The notes beneath the pieces were generated by a model, which ran no database searches, had not been told where the DNA came from, and saw nothing but the letters and a program-made list of their open reading frames with translations. Position numbers and translations under genes: made by a program. Below are positions 39,001-54,000 of a stretch of 64,000 bases of DNA, piece after piece; the stretch's first letter is position 1; each line of letters opens with the position of its first letter. The stretch covers positions 1 to 64,000 of the forward strand of contig JBBPTG010000122.1 in assembly GCA_038093975.1 (NCBI GenBank), given 5' to 3'. This DNA comes from Chalciporus piperatus (taxonomy: Eukaryota > Basidiomycota > Agaricomycetes > Boletales > Boletaceae).

Positions 39001-42000
39001 CAAAGGGAATACAGGAGTGGGGAATCGAGAAAGTGGAGATGGGTGGAGATGGGAAACCTGTCGTTGGGGCAGATGGGAAGCCGATGAAAACAAGGGTTCG
39101 AATGGAAGATGCACACCTCCCTGACGGCCGCATACAGCCCCTCTATTTTCCCCCGGGTCATGAACATGCTGAGAAATTCAAGGGAATGGCCGTAATTCTG
39201 AAGGAGAGAGGGATTAACGCAGACAAGCTCAAAGCGCAATGCAAGGGCTTCAAATGTCCTGATGATGCCAAGGACTGTTGCTGTCGCCGAATCCTATTCA
39301 ATCAACCAGACTTCGCCAACATCCCAACTCTTTTGGAGTCCCTGTGTGCGAAACGGGGGTTCAAAGTGATCATCCTTCCGAAATTTCACTGTGAACTTAA
39401 CTTCATTGAACAGTGTTGGGGATACTCCAAACGCGTCTATCGGCTCTATCCTCCCACAAAAAAAGACGAGCAAATGGAGGTGAACGTTCACACAGCCCTA
39501 GCAACAGTCCCAATCGAGTGCATGCGTCGGTGAGCTCTATATTTGTCTTATGATGACAGGTTGGATAACCGATCATATGATTGGCAGATTTGCAAACCGC
39601 TCAAACAGATTCTTTGACGCATACCGTCTTGGCTTGAACGGAAAACAAGCTGCCTGGGCAAACAAAAAGTATCGTGGACATCGTGTCCTTCCTGACAGTA
39701 TTCTTATGGAGTTAGATGAAAATTCCATCCTTTGAGCATGTCCTGTACTTATATCCAATGTCATATATTCCCCTGATTGATCCGATCCTTCCGTCATTGA
39801 CTTGCCTTTTCCGTCACCGTGGCCGGGGCTGACAGTTATCCTGTGATGTTACTACACCGCATCACGGATGTCACACATGGTCACGCCTTGGTTGAATCTG
39901 CGTGAGCCCTATCTTATGACGTTATTCGTCAGACGCTGTCAGACATTTCTAACTTGTCCGCTCGTCGTCGTCGTCGCCCAAGGATGTTGTCCATCGCCCG
40001 AACCGCCCTGAAGCCAAACCTCTCCCGCGCATTTGCTGCACCTCGCAGTGTCGCTTCCATTCACACTCTTCCAGACTTGCCCTACGCGTACAATGTGAGT
40101 CCGATACCCATCCATATGGAATCTTTCTAAGACACATGTCTAGGCTCTCGAACCCCATGTTTCGGAGCAGATTATGAAGCTGCATCACTCGAAGCACCAC
40201 CAGGCCTATGTTACCGGGCTAAACGCCGCCGAAGACGCGTACGCCAAGTCGACCTCTACCCGCGAACAAATTGCACTCCAGTCCGCGCTCAAGTTCAACG
40301 GCGGAGGTAAGGATTTTCATCCCAGTACCAATGTACGAACCGTGAGGTGACTGTGGATGGGCAGGACACATTAACCACTCTCTCTTCTGGACGAACCTGT
40401 CTCCCGTGGAAAAGGACGGCGGAAAGTTTGAGGATGGCCCTCTTAAGCAGGCACTCGAGCAGACGTATGGCTCCATAGAGGAGTTCAAGAAGAAGTTCAA
40501 TGCAACGACCGCTGGTATACAGGGCAGTGGGTGGGGTTGGCTCGTGAGTGTTGTTTTTTACGTGATATGAAGACGCCGTGCTGAAGCGTGACTGCAGGGA
40601 TACAACCCTACGACCAAGAAGCTTGAGATCGTCACCACCGCTAACCAGGACCCATTGATCTGTAAGTCGATCCTACAACCCCCATGATTCGAGCTCAGCA
40701 GCGTTTCAGCACATGTCCCCATCCTCGGTATTGACATCTGGGAGCATGTGAGTGTCGAATACTTCCAATTCGTTATATCGCGCATTGACCACTCTCTTTA
40801 CAGGCCTTTTACCTGCAGGTGAGTTTCAGTGTTTGTAGCGATGCCTTGTCTAAAATGTTTCGTTTTCAAAGTACCATAACGTCAAGGCTGATGTGAGTCA
40901 ACTCGCTATCTGCTGACCGGACCACTCACCAACGTTTCTAACAGTACCTCAACGCGATCTGGAACGTCGTTAACTTCAAAGAAGCGGAAAAGAGGTATCT
41001 GGACGCAACCAAGTAGATTCCCACATTGTCTATCTCCAATGCCCGTAACACATTTCATTGTGCAGCAATCATGTTTAGTTACTCAGCAATTCGGCCCACC
41101 AGCTGCATCGCGAATGATATGCATTCTCTCCTGCCACTCGCGCGTCCCTGACCTTTAGCCAGGGGGCTCCGTTCATTTCGATGCAAACGCTTGACACCGT
41201 GGTAACCTGTCTTGGGAAAGGGTCGAATGCTGCACATCGGCTAGTCCTCCGAGTATTCCTCTAATCGACACCGTGACCATTCAAGGGGATGGTGCGTTTT
41301 GACTGCATTTTGGCCACCGGAGAATGTACTGAGCGCACACGGTGTAGGTGCGCCCAGGGATTCTATGGCGCAAACCTACTATGTATCCGTGCAAGACAAG
41401 ATAACCGATCTGCTTCAATGCATTTTGCGACTACTATGTAGTAGAGTTAGGTTTGTTTCCGAACCTTCTGCTATCGTTCGTTCCTGCACAGGTATTCCCA
41501 ATTCCTCAAGCGGTACCACGCGTCAGGTTAGCAACACGCCCGATGTACATGGGATACTTATGTCCCCACATCTCAGATACGGCGTCGTATGCATGGATCA
41601 GAATTCACGGCACATCTGTAATCCTGGCTGAACAGGGCTGAACCTGCTAATGGAACCCCATGATTCTGTCATGGGATTGATCGATTAATCAGCTGTGCGA
41701 GGCACAGGGAACGGACCCCGGTCTTTTGCGCGCGAGCTGCCTGAAGGGGGCTGACAGCTGTTGACAGGGACTGACATGTTGGGATGTGGTTTTACCACCG
41801 CTCAAATCAGATCTTTACCCTTCTCTACCCTTCTCTACCTCAATCAACTAACGACAGGTTTCTTAATCATGGCTGCCAACAAGTTGCCGAACCGGGCAAC
41901 TAGACTGCGCCGATACGGAATGTATGAACAGGTCCTGTCGGACCGTGACAGCATGCACATTAGCTTCCTTCCCCCCCTCCCCCCAACTGGAGATGAAAGA

Positions 42001-45000
42001 CTTGTAGTAGTTACTTGATCACGATCCAAGTCCTCTCCTCGCTTATCATGCAAGCGGATGGGAAAGACGGTCGCGAGACCCATACGATGGCGTTCGATTC
42101 CCCGTATCGTACCGCGCGATAACACGAACTGATGCTTCTTGAGGGCGCAGCTCACAGTTAGTACTAGTACTAGTATGTCTCAGTCGATCGCCCGGCATCA
42201 ACAAGATCTCGACGTTCTGACAAAGAAACTCCGCAAGAGATGCCGCGATATTGCATCATGCTCTATTCCCGACACGGGGTACTCACTCCGGGACACCGCC
42301 AGAAATATACGTCGATGGAATGTTTGCAGGTCCATACTACCACGAATGTGGGTGTTCAGCATCAGCGAATCAATCTCGTGTCCGAGTCCGAGTCCGCAGC
42401 GTCCGTGTCGTGTCGTGCGTGTGGCAAATGCTTTGCTTTGGGCATGTGCGTACTATTCGTACCCTACTAGCTACGCTCAGGGCGTGGCGTTCACTGCGAC
42501 CTGATCCTGATCATTGATAGACTAATTGATAGCGGATCTTTCTTTGCTGTCAGGCGAGAGAGCTCAAGCCTTTCAGAGGAGGGAAATACTTTCAACACAC
42601 GTTTCGAGTTCACTTAAACTTATTCCAGAAAGAGATCGGGGAGATCTCCGAGTCAAAGAAGTGCCCCATCAAATTGGATCTTGGACTGAAAAGAGTAATC
42701 GACTTGCATCACTTGTTTTTTCTTTTTGAGAAAGAGGCACCAGGAGAGGTGAATCGATCAAAGGGAACGTGTTTTATGTCTCGTGCTTACGCGGACGGGA
42801 ATACGCTTTTGGGACATAGAGAGTGTAGGGTGTGGATGACGTTTTCGAGACGCTTATAAATACTCCCGCGAGAAGAAAGATAAAATATGTCGCCAAAAGG
42901 GGGAGCTGCAAGAAGCGAGTTCAAGGTCGGTCGTCGGTCGAGCCGTTTGGTCCGTTCATTTCCTCAGAGTCTGACACGAAACGACGGTGATTAAGAAGAA
43001 GGCCTTCGGGCTTCAGTAGGCTGACCGGGGAGATGTGGACCAACGAACGCTCAGAAAGAGCGGTTTGATGTGGTTAGATTTTTTGGTTTGGTTTGGTTTC
43101 GGTGAAATGGATGGCTTGTGGGCGTTCGTTCACATACTTTGATTGCAGATTTTCTGTCCATCAGACTTTACGGTCCGAAATGTAGAGACGTTGAGAGAAT
43201 AGACTCAGGGGCTATGCATGTCAGACATATGAATTGTCCATACGTCACGTCGAGCGGAGGAAAAATTACGATACGATCATCGAGGACTCGGTACATCGAC
43301 CCGTCCGTTGGCCGTGGTTTTGATAGGCACAGTATACTTAGTGTGACAAGTTGAGACAGACGCTCGAAAGGAATTTTATTTTTAGTGAGACGACCATCCG
43401 TGATTATCATTCCTTACAGTCTAGTATACTTCGCGTCCGAATAACCCGGATTCTGGGGAAGCGCTTGCTAGCTTGCGACGCTCAGAGAGAGCGGTGTCTT
43501 GTTCAGACCTTCGGGACTTCCATGTGTTTCCGAGACACCGCAAAGATAACCCTGACAGGTGGCGGGTTCCTTTGATGAGTACAATCATGTTGGTATCCGC
43601 GAGGTTTACAAACCAGGATCGCAGAGAATCCCGGTCGCGGCTAAGAGCCGTCCACGTCCACCAGGGGGTTAGTCTGCGCGACCGAAAAAGCAAGATCTAA
43701 GCGAATCTTTGATGGAAAACCGCAAAACCCAACACGTATAGAACGGTGTGAGCTGCGTACGTCGAGTCGAGGACATATCGTACATGGGCTGTTCCACATC
43801 ACGTATGTCCGGTGGAATCGCCGGTTGGATATACCTAACAGAAAGATCCCGATGATGCTCACCGTGGGGTCTCTCTGCGTCAGTTAGGTTCGATGGAATG
43901 CATCGAGATAATCGGTTTGTTGATGCTAAGGGTTCTCCCACCAGAAAGAAGTGCGACGATCGATGAATGCGAGACATGCGGCACGTACTAGGATCGGCAG
44001 GTGATAATTAGAATATCTGTCAGAACTAGTGCGGGCTCACCTCCCTTGAGCTTGAAAAGGCGTTGTGGGCGTGGGTGAACACCGCCTGCCCAATGTCATT
44101 CTGCCCTTCGCCGAGGAGTTACCTGTATGCAGTGTCAACAACACTATGCTGGAAGTAATCAAACAACTGGACGCAACAGGATAATTGCTTCGGCAAGCAC
44201 ATGGGACGTGCTGATGCCGTTAGCATGAGATTTCCGAGCTAGCAAGCCGACCAACTTCCAGAACGGTACATATGATTGGTACGAGGCGGCCCCAGAACGG
44301 CTCCCAGGTTAGAGCCTCGGTACACCTGAAAATCGCCTGTTAGAGACGCGAGGGGTTCTTAACTTCCTTGGAGTTAAAGAAAAGAGATCGATTCGATTGA
44401 CGGACATATCGGGTAAAGCATAAACCGCCATCCGTTAGAAGCTTTCAAAGACACTTGCGATCAGATTTGGGCTGTGAAAACCCAAGGTGGTGGTGACTCG
44501 GAAGGTGCATGTGGTCGCCCACCCAGAAGCTGTAGGTCTTAGAGCTGGAATGGACGCAGCGTTCTAAGCGAAGACCTTCATTGGCATGACCGCGCCGCAC
44601 ACATGGAGCACCGCAGGGCAAGTGTTGACCCACACCATGTCCGAGAGTGATAAGATGGATCGTATATGTCCCCCGATCGCGTCTTGCATGAGTGGTTGAC
44701 GTCTTTGACGCGGCTCGCGAGACTCCGACCATTATGCATGCCTCAAGCCTTCCGGCCCTGAGACAGGTTGGCCATTTGCATCGTCCTGTTGAAATAAAAC
44801 CACCCCTGAAGCAACTATTTGGCCTCGCGAATACAGGCAGATTGTGACAAACCGAGAGTACTGCATCTGAGCAAGGGCCGCGAGCTGATGCGCATATTCG
44901 AGTGGGAGCCTAGTGGACTTGGGGTTGGTCATGATGTAACATACATCTCGCATACGCCTTGACAAACGCTAGTACTGGCGCCGGATGATCGTGTCACCTG

Positions 45001-48000
45001 ACGTAGGACTTAATGAACGCCAGCCACTGGCATGACCAGCACGTTTTTCACCTTCGCTTGGTTGAAGTCGGTCCCTGCATTCTTTATCCTAAATCAGCCC
45101 ACGAATTGAAGCAGGAAGTAATACGAACAGAATAGTGTCCCCGCCACGGACCAGCCAGAGTTTGGTGGCGCTCGCTTTTCGTCATCCCCATCCTGAACCG
45201 ACACCTCCAGGTGGTAAGATGACGAAAGAAACATACGACCGGCTCAACGACTCATCATATCCATATAGCAGGCGGGAGATGAAGTGAGATAACGCACTCA
45301 TACCATCGCACGTTTTCAGGTGGTTGCAAGGTGGTTGTGGCATAAAACTGCTACGCCAATGGGCCGCCGTATGTGCACAAACACGTTACATTGCAGCCTC
45401 GTGTCTTGGACTTGCCGTACTCTCGTTGCGGAGTCCAAAGATCGTCATACCCGAGTTCACCCATCGTTCTCTCGGGAAGATGTTGAAACGGTAAATTTGG
45501 GTCTCATAGTCTCAGGCTTCCCATGATGGATGACCTTTGGAAGAACCTCGAGGTCAACTCAAGGTTAGCCATCCATTTCCGACTGTTCCTCAGGCACAAC
45601 GGGTTTACAAATTTAGACGAACGCAGGTGTCGGACAATCATCCATCAATGGACTCTGCCATCTGGACGAGATTAGTCCGATCTCGATCATAGCATGATGC
45701 CACAGCGCCGAGCTGGCGTCTTCGTGTGATTCCTTTCGGTCGTCGGCTCTTTCTACCGAATTCAGCCATAAGGTTTCACGTTGGATGTTCGCTTTGCATC
45801 TAACCATGCTTGAGCACAGATGCACGTCAGCAAACTTGACAATCTTATCTCAAAGCGTGGCCGGTCGCTTGGCGGACTACCGAGATGCGGTGTCCTGGGG
45901 TCTTCTTCACGTGTAAAATGTGTCGTGATGCTCAAGGTACTAGCGACCATCTCGGTGGGCGTTGTCTCCTCAATTTATGTCTTTTTTATACATCTTTGTT
46001 TGGGAAGGTCAGTTTCGGATAGCGCTAATATGACATCTTGCCTGTCGGATTTTGCATAAGAAGGGGCCAACTCTCTCGCATCCTTCCCAAATCGAACCTC
46101 AACGACCTCCCTCAAACGACCTCTCTCAGCAAGCCTGAGCTGTATACTTCTGTGTTCAACACCTGTGCTATAATTTCGCCATGACTTTCGATTCTCTCCC
46201 ATCCCAGTTCTGCCTTCAAGATCTTTCTGCCATTACTGGCCGTGTCTGCGAACTAAGGGTCAGTCCTCACCAAGCTGAGGCCGACCGTGAAGCTCGCGCA
46301 TGGTTCAACAGGTATGTACTTCGGTTTGTACCCCTGCGTTGCTCGCACTGACTTTGATACATAGCATTGCCTTGTACGATGACCGGAAACGATCGAAGTT
46401 CGTTAACTACGGCAAATTTGATCTTTTCGCTGCTCTCAGCTTTCCTGATGCCGATCTTCAACACCTCACTACTTGCCTCGTATTCTTCCTCTGGGCGTTC
46501 TCCGTATGTATAACGAGCCTTTGTCATGCCATAGCTAACTCTCAGCTCAGACCGACGATCTGTCGGACGAGGGTGCACTTCAATCAAAGCCTGAAGCCGT
46601 TCAGGCTGGCCACGATATTTCCATGAGCGTTTTGGGAAACCCGGAAAGCTCTCGCCCAGAATATCCTTACGCTGCAATGTTCTACGAGTGGGTATTTTTG
46701 GCTTCATCTTGATCGCATCACGTAACGCAGAGTGTGCAGTCTTCTTTCTCGTTTTCGCGAAACATCTACCCCAGGCGCTTACGAGCGGTATGTAACTATC
46801 TCCGAATGATGTTCACCTCAACGTCTAATTCATGTCATAGCTTTGTCCGTGCCTTCATGGACTGGAGCAGTTCTCAGGTCACACAATCTCGCAACCGGTC
46901 TCAAGACCGTATTCCTTCTGTTGAGGAGTTCGTTCTCATGCGACGCGCAACTATCGGCGGTGCGATGGTAGAAGGTTTGAGCATTTACCACATACATTCG
47001 GCAATCGCTTATCAACCATGCTTCTGTAGCGATAGTTGAATACTCCCTTGACATCGATCTCCCAGACGAGGTCTTCGAGAACCCCATCATCAAAGCTATG
47101 TCCGACGCGACAAACGATCTCATGACATGGCCTAACGTACGTGTATACATTGTCCATTTTGGGTAACATCCTTCTGATCTTCATCGTTTAAACAGGACCT
47201 TTGTTCTTTCAACGTGAGATAGTTTGGGTGTATATTCACATCCGATATACTGATCCGTTTCCCGTTCTACAGAAGGAGCAAGCGGACGGCGACTACCAAA
47301 ACCTCGTTTTCTGCATCATGAATGAACGCAAAGTTGGTCTGCAAGGAGGCATCGACATCCTCACGGATATGCTCTCCCAGCGAGTTGAAGACTATATCGA
47401 ATTCAAGAGCAAGCTGCCTTCTTTTGGACCCGAAGTCGATAAGGAACTGGCGCGGTACTTGCACGCGCTTGAAAACTTCGTCCAAGGCACCGTCTTGTGG
47501 TACTACCTCAGTCCAAGTAAGACTTTCTCACACGCGTCGTTCACGATGCTGACATATGCTTCCGAAGGATACTTCCGCGGTGTTGATGTCACCAACCGGG
47601 AAAACCTGGTTGTCCCTTTGTTCGAACCTGGTGCTTTCTAATTTCGAGATTCGTTAGGAATATCTTAATCTGCCTTCACCAGCCTCTCGCACTTTTTCCT
47701 TTCTGTATATTGTGTATTCTAAATTGACACGTATCAACATGATCATTAGGATTATCGTTGCGCTGTTGTTGTAATACGTCCTGTTGTGCTTTAGGTGCCA
47801 GACCATGTCTTCGTAATGCCATCACTTGTCCATCAACTTCATCCATCGATTGTTTCAGACCGATATCGGAACAGCTGGGTCGCCGTGGACCCCACCGTTT
47901 GTGGATGTTAATAGTTGGCGGAACGGCGTTGACGATGGGAATAGTCTACTGCTCCGAGCCTCGAGGGTTGGTGCACAAACTGAAGAACTTCGGTCAGAAA

Positions 48001-51000
48001 ACATGAACGTGAGGAATCTATGGAATGCCAGTCGAGAATGCCGTCGTCCGTGACTTTTTTTTCCCCCGACGTGTGCCAACACATTCATAGTGTTGAGATG
48101 AGGAAGGCAGTCACTGCCGTCAACAGTTCTTGTTATCCACGCGCACGCACACGCACACGCACAAACATATGTGCGTACTGGAGTACAAGGGGACTGGAGT
48201 ACAAAGGGGGCACATATCCCCAGTGCCTCGCGTTCAAACTTCGGAAACGGTAGAATTGATCCGAGACTTGTGATCGATCAAATTCGGAGTGTCCAGGGTC
48301 TTTTGATTCCTTCGCAAACAAGCGCAAACATGATGATTGTGGTCACATTAAGCAGTTACCAGAGAACACGATGTAGATTCTGTACGTCCTTTGCGCATTC
48401 ATTTCGCCTGAGTTGTATCAGGATCGCTTTGGTTTGAATGCAAAGCAAAAACAGCTGACCTGATTCCGCGACCTGTCTAGCTTGCCGTTGTGCAGTATGC
48501 GACCCTTGCAATTCATATTGGGTTGAATTTGCTGCGCAACTTGACCAACACTGGAAATCGAAAGGTATGCTTTCATCCGTCGGACAGCTTTACGGGTGCT
48601 ACTATCGTCTACTCGTCCCCCGAGGTGATCAGAAAACGGATGGCAAGCACGTCTACGACGTAAATCACGCCGGCGCGTCATCATTAAATCTTGCCTTGCC
48701 ATCTGCTGTTACAGCTACCGTAGCTGATATTATTGCTCCCAGTATGATAGCCCTAGCACGTGTCGGCGAAAGCACCGAACACTTCTCCAGCTCCGTGTCG
48801 ATGATCCGCGCGCCACTACTGACGTGCGTTTTTTTTGGGATCTCAAGTGTAGCAGATGGCCCGTACGTCAAGTTCTACATATCCGTTGGCCACGAGCTTG
48901 GAGCGTTTCGCCTCCCTGGTTGCACGTGAATATCGGAGCCCCGTTTGAAAAAAAAAGTCCTCCGACATCTTCTCCCGCCGTGCAATCAGCAATAATCCCC
49001 TCCGTCACGTTCAAAATCAGGTATGCGGGCCTCCACTTGGACGTAATCGAAGCACGACGTTTGTTCTCTGGACGGTCCGCTTATCAAAGTGGTGGTAGGT
49101 TTCATCCGTTGCAATCGCATCGATTAGCTGGTTGCTCTGGTGAAGGACCTCGACCGCTCTAGATGAGCCCTTCATCCTTATGTCCTTGGAAATGAAGACC
49201 TGTCGTTTTCTGATCCAACTCTCATAATACTTGGTTGGGACATTTCATCGAGACCCCACAACCTGGCGCACAACTATGTCAGATCTGGCGGTGAACGTTC
49301 GTCGTTCGGACACAGTGCGCTCTTGCGGATCCACCGAGAAGGCCCGAAGGGAGACCGTTTGAATCGAAACTGGAAAATGCAAGGAAGTCGACCCTTGATA
49401 TGACGCATATTTACAGGTGTTCTCGGTGCTTCTCGCTGCCAGTTTCAAATGTGACCGACACACGACGGACAACGTGTTCCGCGCGTTATAGTTGAATAAT
49501 CGCCAAATGGGTGCATGCAATTGATGTCAGGGTTCAGGTGGAAGAAATGATCAGCGAATGGACGAATAAAGGCATTGCGGTGGTACTTGTTGGGGAAAAG
49601 GTTCCGCACTTGGTAAGTGGGTCGCTACCTTTCGGGACGGTGGTTTTCGGTGGAGACTTTGATGGGGAGCTTTTTCCTTGATCGTGGTCGAATCTTCCCC
49701 TCCACTCACTGGCGAGTATGGATCCCCCCTGCTCCTTTGGTCGACACCACGACGCACGGCTAGCAACCCGACGATGAAATAGATTCGCTCGTCGAAGATG
49801 GTCGTCTCCGCCACATCAAATCTTCCTCGAAGGCTGCCCGACTCGTCTTCCTCCGAGTTCATTCAACCTTTCATTCACGAAGAACACGGACATCGTCCTC
49901 CGAGCGATCAGGCATTCTGAAGGGCCTGATCGTTGAGGTAAGTACTCGGCCGTCGCCTTTAACGGTCACCGTTTCCCTGTCGTCGATGTTCCTCTTCTGG
50001 CTTCACGCACGAGGTGAGATTTCTTTCCTATTTTTTCGGAGGATGTGCTCTGATTAGTACATACCAACGGAAATGACCCTCCAGTCTCCGAGGTGTGAAA
50101 ATCGATCGTTGACTCACCCACAGGCTCCTCCATCATCGGACGTGACTTTAGGTTCGACGAACGCATCGCGCGCCACTTGCTCGGACGCTCGTCAAGGCCG
50201 AAGAGACGTTTAAAAGGGACCTTTCGCTTTCCTTATCTCTTCTTTGGCGTAGTCAAAGATTTGTCACGCTCGATCGAAGCTGCAGTAGTAACTACTGTAG
50301 TAGCATCCTATTATTCATTCATTCATTTCGTTCATCACGTCTCCTATCTGTTGGGCTAGTTGTTTCATCTTGGGGGCGATGAATTGCTGTGGAAAGGCTG
50401 TGGTATTGAGAGGCACAAGCGATGCAAAGCTCTTGACCACAGGGGCAAGCTTGACGAATTCACGTGACTGCCGCGTTGTCAGTGCGGCCCTGTTGCTTGT
50501 TAAAAGTGGGTTCCTCTGTGGCATTGGGCAGGCATTCCCTTGAACAGCAACCAACACCATGGCGGACAAGAACTACTTTGGCAAAGGCTCCGTCGTCGTG
50601 CCGTCTGATGGCGAAGGGGCCGTTCGCAGGTTAGCCATTTCTGCGGACAGGCTCGTGACGCAGCCTTTTGAAGGCGTCGAGACTATTCCCGACATCATCT
50701 CCTACGCAGCTCGTACGCACGGATCTCGGGACGCTGTTGGGTGGCGAAACATTGTCAAGATTCATGAAGAGGCGAAAGAGGTGAAGAAGATGGTAGGAGG
50801 GAAAGAGGTCGTGGAGATCAAGAAGTGGAAGTATTTCGAGCTGAGCGATTTCGAGTATCTCAGCTTCATCGACGTTCGCGAACGGATTCTGGAGGCCGCG
50901 AGGGGGTTGTTGCATTATGGGATTCAGAAGGAGGATGTGTTCAATATCTATGCTCAGACGAGGTTCGTCGCCCGTTTTTGGTTTTTTTGACTCGGTTCTG

Positions 51001-54000
51001 TCGTTTTCTCCTTTCATTGTGTCCTTTTGTTTTTATTCTCTTTCCCGTGGAGCGGGCTTTTTTGGATCGACGTTAATTGGAATCGATGAACTGACGAGGA
51101 TGCAGTGTAAACTGGCAGCTCATGTCTCATGGATGTACGACGATTTCGGCGGTCGTAGCGACTGCGTACGATACCCTCGGAGAGTCTGGTCTCACGCACT
51201 CGCTCAACGAGCCTAACTGCGTCGGTATCTTCACCAATGCCGAGCTCCTTCCCACTTTGGCGCGTGTCATCAAAGACACGCCATCCGTCAGACTGGTCGT
51301 TTATGACGGTGAACCCACGTCTGCACTCCTCGACCAGATTCGCGGCGTTCGCGAGAACGTTGTCGTCGTTTCCATTGACGAGTTATGCGAGACAGGTCGG
51401 GCACAGCCTCTTGATATCCTCGAAGCAAGAAAGCCGACGCCAGATGACGTCGCCATGATCATGTACACGAGCGGTAGTACCGGTGCACCCAAAGGTGTCG
51501 TGCTCACGCATGGCAACGTCATTGCTTCCATTGGCGGTGTCTACTGCCTCCTCGGTCATCAGCTCCGTTCGGACGACACTTTTCTTGCCTACTTGCCACT
51601 TGCTCACATTCTCGAGTATGTGGTCGAAGTGACGCTGTTTGCTACCGGGATGAAGACGGGATATGGGCGTGTGAAGACGTTGACGGATGCGTCGGTTCGT
51701 AACTGCAAAGGCGACATGGTCGCCTTCCGACCTACGATTCTCGTCGGTGTTCCCCAAGTTTGGGAGACGATTCGCAAGGGTATCCTCGCGAAGGTCAATG
51801 CTTCTGGTGCCATCAAGAAGACCGTTTTCAATGGTGCAATGGCGGTCAAGAAAGCGAACGTGCCTGGATTGGCCCAGGTTGCGGATGCGGTTGTGCTCAG
51901 CAGTGTTCGAGCGGCCACCGGAGGACGTCTTCGTCTCGCCTTGAGCGGTGGTGCTGCGCTGAGCAAGGAAACTCAGGAGTTCTTGACTGTGGCGTTGGTG
52001 ACGATGCTCCAAGGTGAGTTTCTTGTGCTTTGCTGACGCACGCGAGGATTGAACGAGAATGTGTCAGGTTACGGGATGACGGAGTCGTGTGCCATGTGTG
52101 CAGTTTTGCCACCAGAACTGATGCAGTATGGTGTTGTTGGACTTCCGGTTCCATGTATCGAGATCAAGTTGATTGACGTTGCCGAAGCGGGATACAAGGC
52201 GAACGGGAACCCGCCTCAGGGAGAGGTTTGTATCAGGGGTCCTGCTGTGACCAAGGGATACTACAAGCGTCCGGATTTGAACGAAGACGAGGCGATCTTT
52301 ACTAAAGATGGGTGGTTGAGGACGGGAGATGTTGGTCAGTGGAATCCCGATGGTACATTGACTCTGATTGATCGGTGAGTGAGGATGGAGTCGGCGAGGT
52401 GATCTCCCATAACGCGTTTTTTCGATGATAGGATAAAGAACCTTGTGAAGTTGCAAGGTGGAGAGGTAAGCGCGTCATCGGACTGTGCTTGTGGTTCTGT
52501 ACTGAAGATCTTGTGTAGTACATTGCGCTGGAACGACTGGAGGCGACGTACAAGGCTTGCAACATGGTCGGCAACATTTGCGTGCACGCGTCTCCTGAGG
52601 CGAAGCAACCTATTGCGGTCATCATCCCCCACGAGCAGAACTTGCGACACATGCTCGAGGTGAAGGCTCTTGCTGGCGTGGACGCGAGCGCCCAGATGTC
52701 CGAGTTGTGTGACAACAAGGCTGTGCAAGAGCTGGTTCTCAGGGAATGTAATCTGGTGGGCAAGAAGAACGATTTCAAGGCGATGGAGATGTTGGAAGGT
52801 GTTATCTTGACGGCGGAGGAATGGACGCCCGAGAATGGATTGGTGACTGCTGCTCAAAAGGTGCAGCGAACCAGGATCGCGAAGCATTTCGATGCGGATA
52901 TCAAGGTGCGTTTTGGTCCGGGCTCGTTTCAAGCTGACCGTTGACTGTCGTTCTTTTTAGGAGATTTACAAGAACCAGTGATTCTGAAAACGGTGACTGC
53001 TTCATCTCTCATGCATGTGTAAAATGAAACCCTAGTAGTGTATACCATTCGTGAATTCTTTTTTCTTCTGCTGGTTCTTGTTTTCCGTACGATCTCTTTG
53101 TATTATCCCACCGTTTCCGAATCGACGTCCCTCTCTGTCTTCTCTCTCGGGCATACTCGGCAGCTGAGACCGCCGGATGCAAGTATAAGTTACTGCGCAA
53201 CCGGTGACGGGGTACGTATTAGGTAATAAAACTATGGTCCCACTAGGGTTTGCCGAAACGAAAACGCTGCGACGGCGAGTTGAAGAAACGAGTTTAGGCC
53301 TCTTGTTTTCTCGTTTTCCCGCTGGTTTCTTTGTTTTGTTTTGTTTTTCCGACTCTCCTTGTTTTCCCTCTTTCCTCTTCTCTTTTTACGCCGACTCGTT
53401 CTCTCTCTCGACGACGCAAGCACGAGTGGCTTTGTCGGACCCGGAGCTTGCGATTGCGGCTGCGTGCGCCCGTCAATTGGAAAAGTTTAAGGTCCAGGCT
53501 TTTCAAGCGAACCGGGATACGCGGAAGCCTTTTTGACTTTTTGGAGTCCGAGTCTGACTTGGACGACGTCGACAATTCACCACCACATACCTAACGCGAA
53601 CGACCCCGCACTCTCGAGGAGAACACGAGGAGAGACACTCGCGGCGTACTAGGAGAGATTTAACTGCACGATTTTAGAGTCACTCGGATCGAATGTCGTC
53701 TCAAAATCCGGTGTGTAGCCTTTTTTTTTTTTTTTTTTTTTTTCTCTCTTTCTTTCTTCGTTCTTCTCTTTCTCTGTCTCGGTCTCGTGTGGGCTCTCTG
53801 GGTCTTGTGATTCCACCGGGATGTGTGCGTTGGCCCGACGGATGGGGATGGGGATGGTAGATGGGGGCACTGGGGGAATGCTTGCTGCGCGCTCGTCAAA
53901 CTCACTCACTCACTCACTCACTCACTCATGCGTTCACGGGACTTCGTAGCTTACACTCCATTCGTACCAGATTCGGAGAAAACTGGTCATCGTCGGTGAC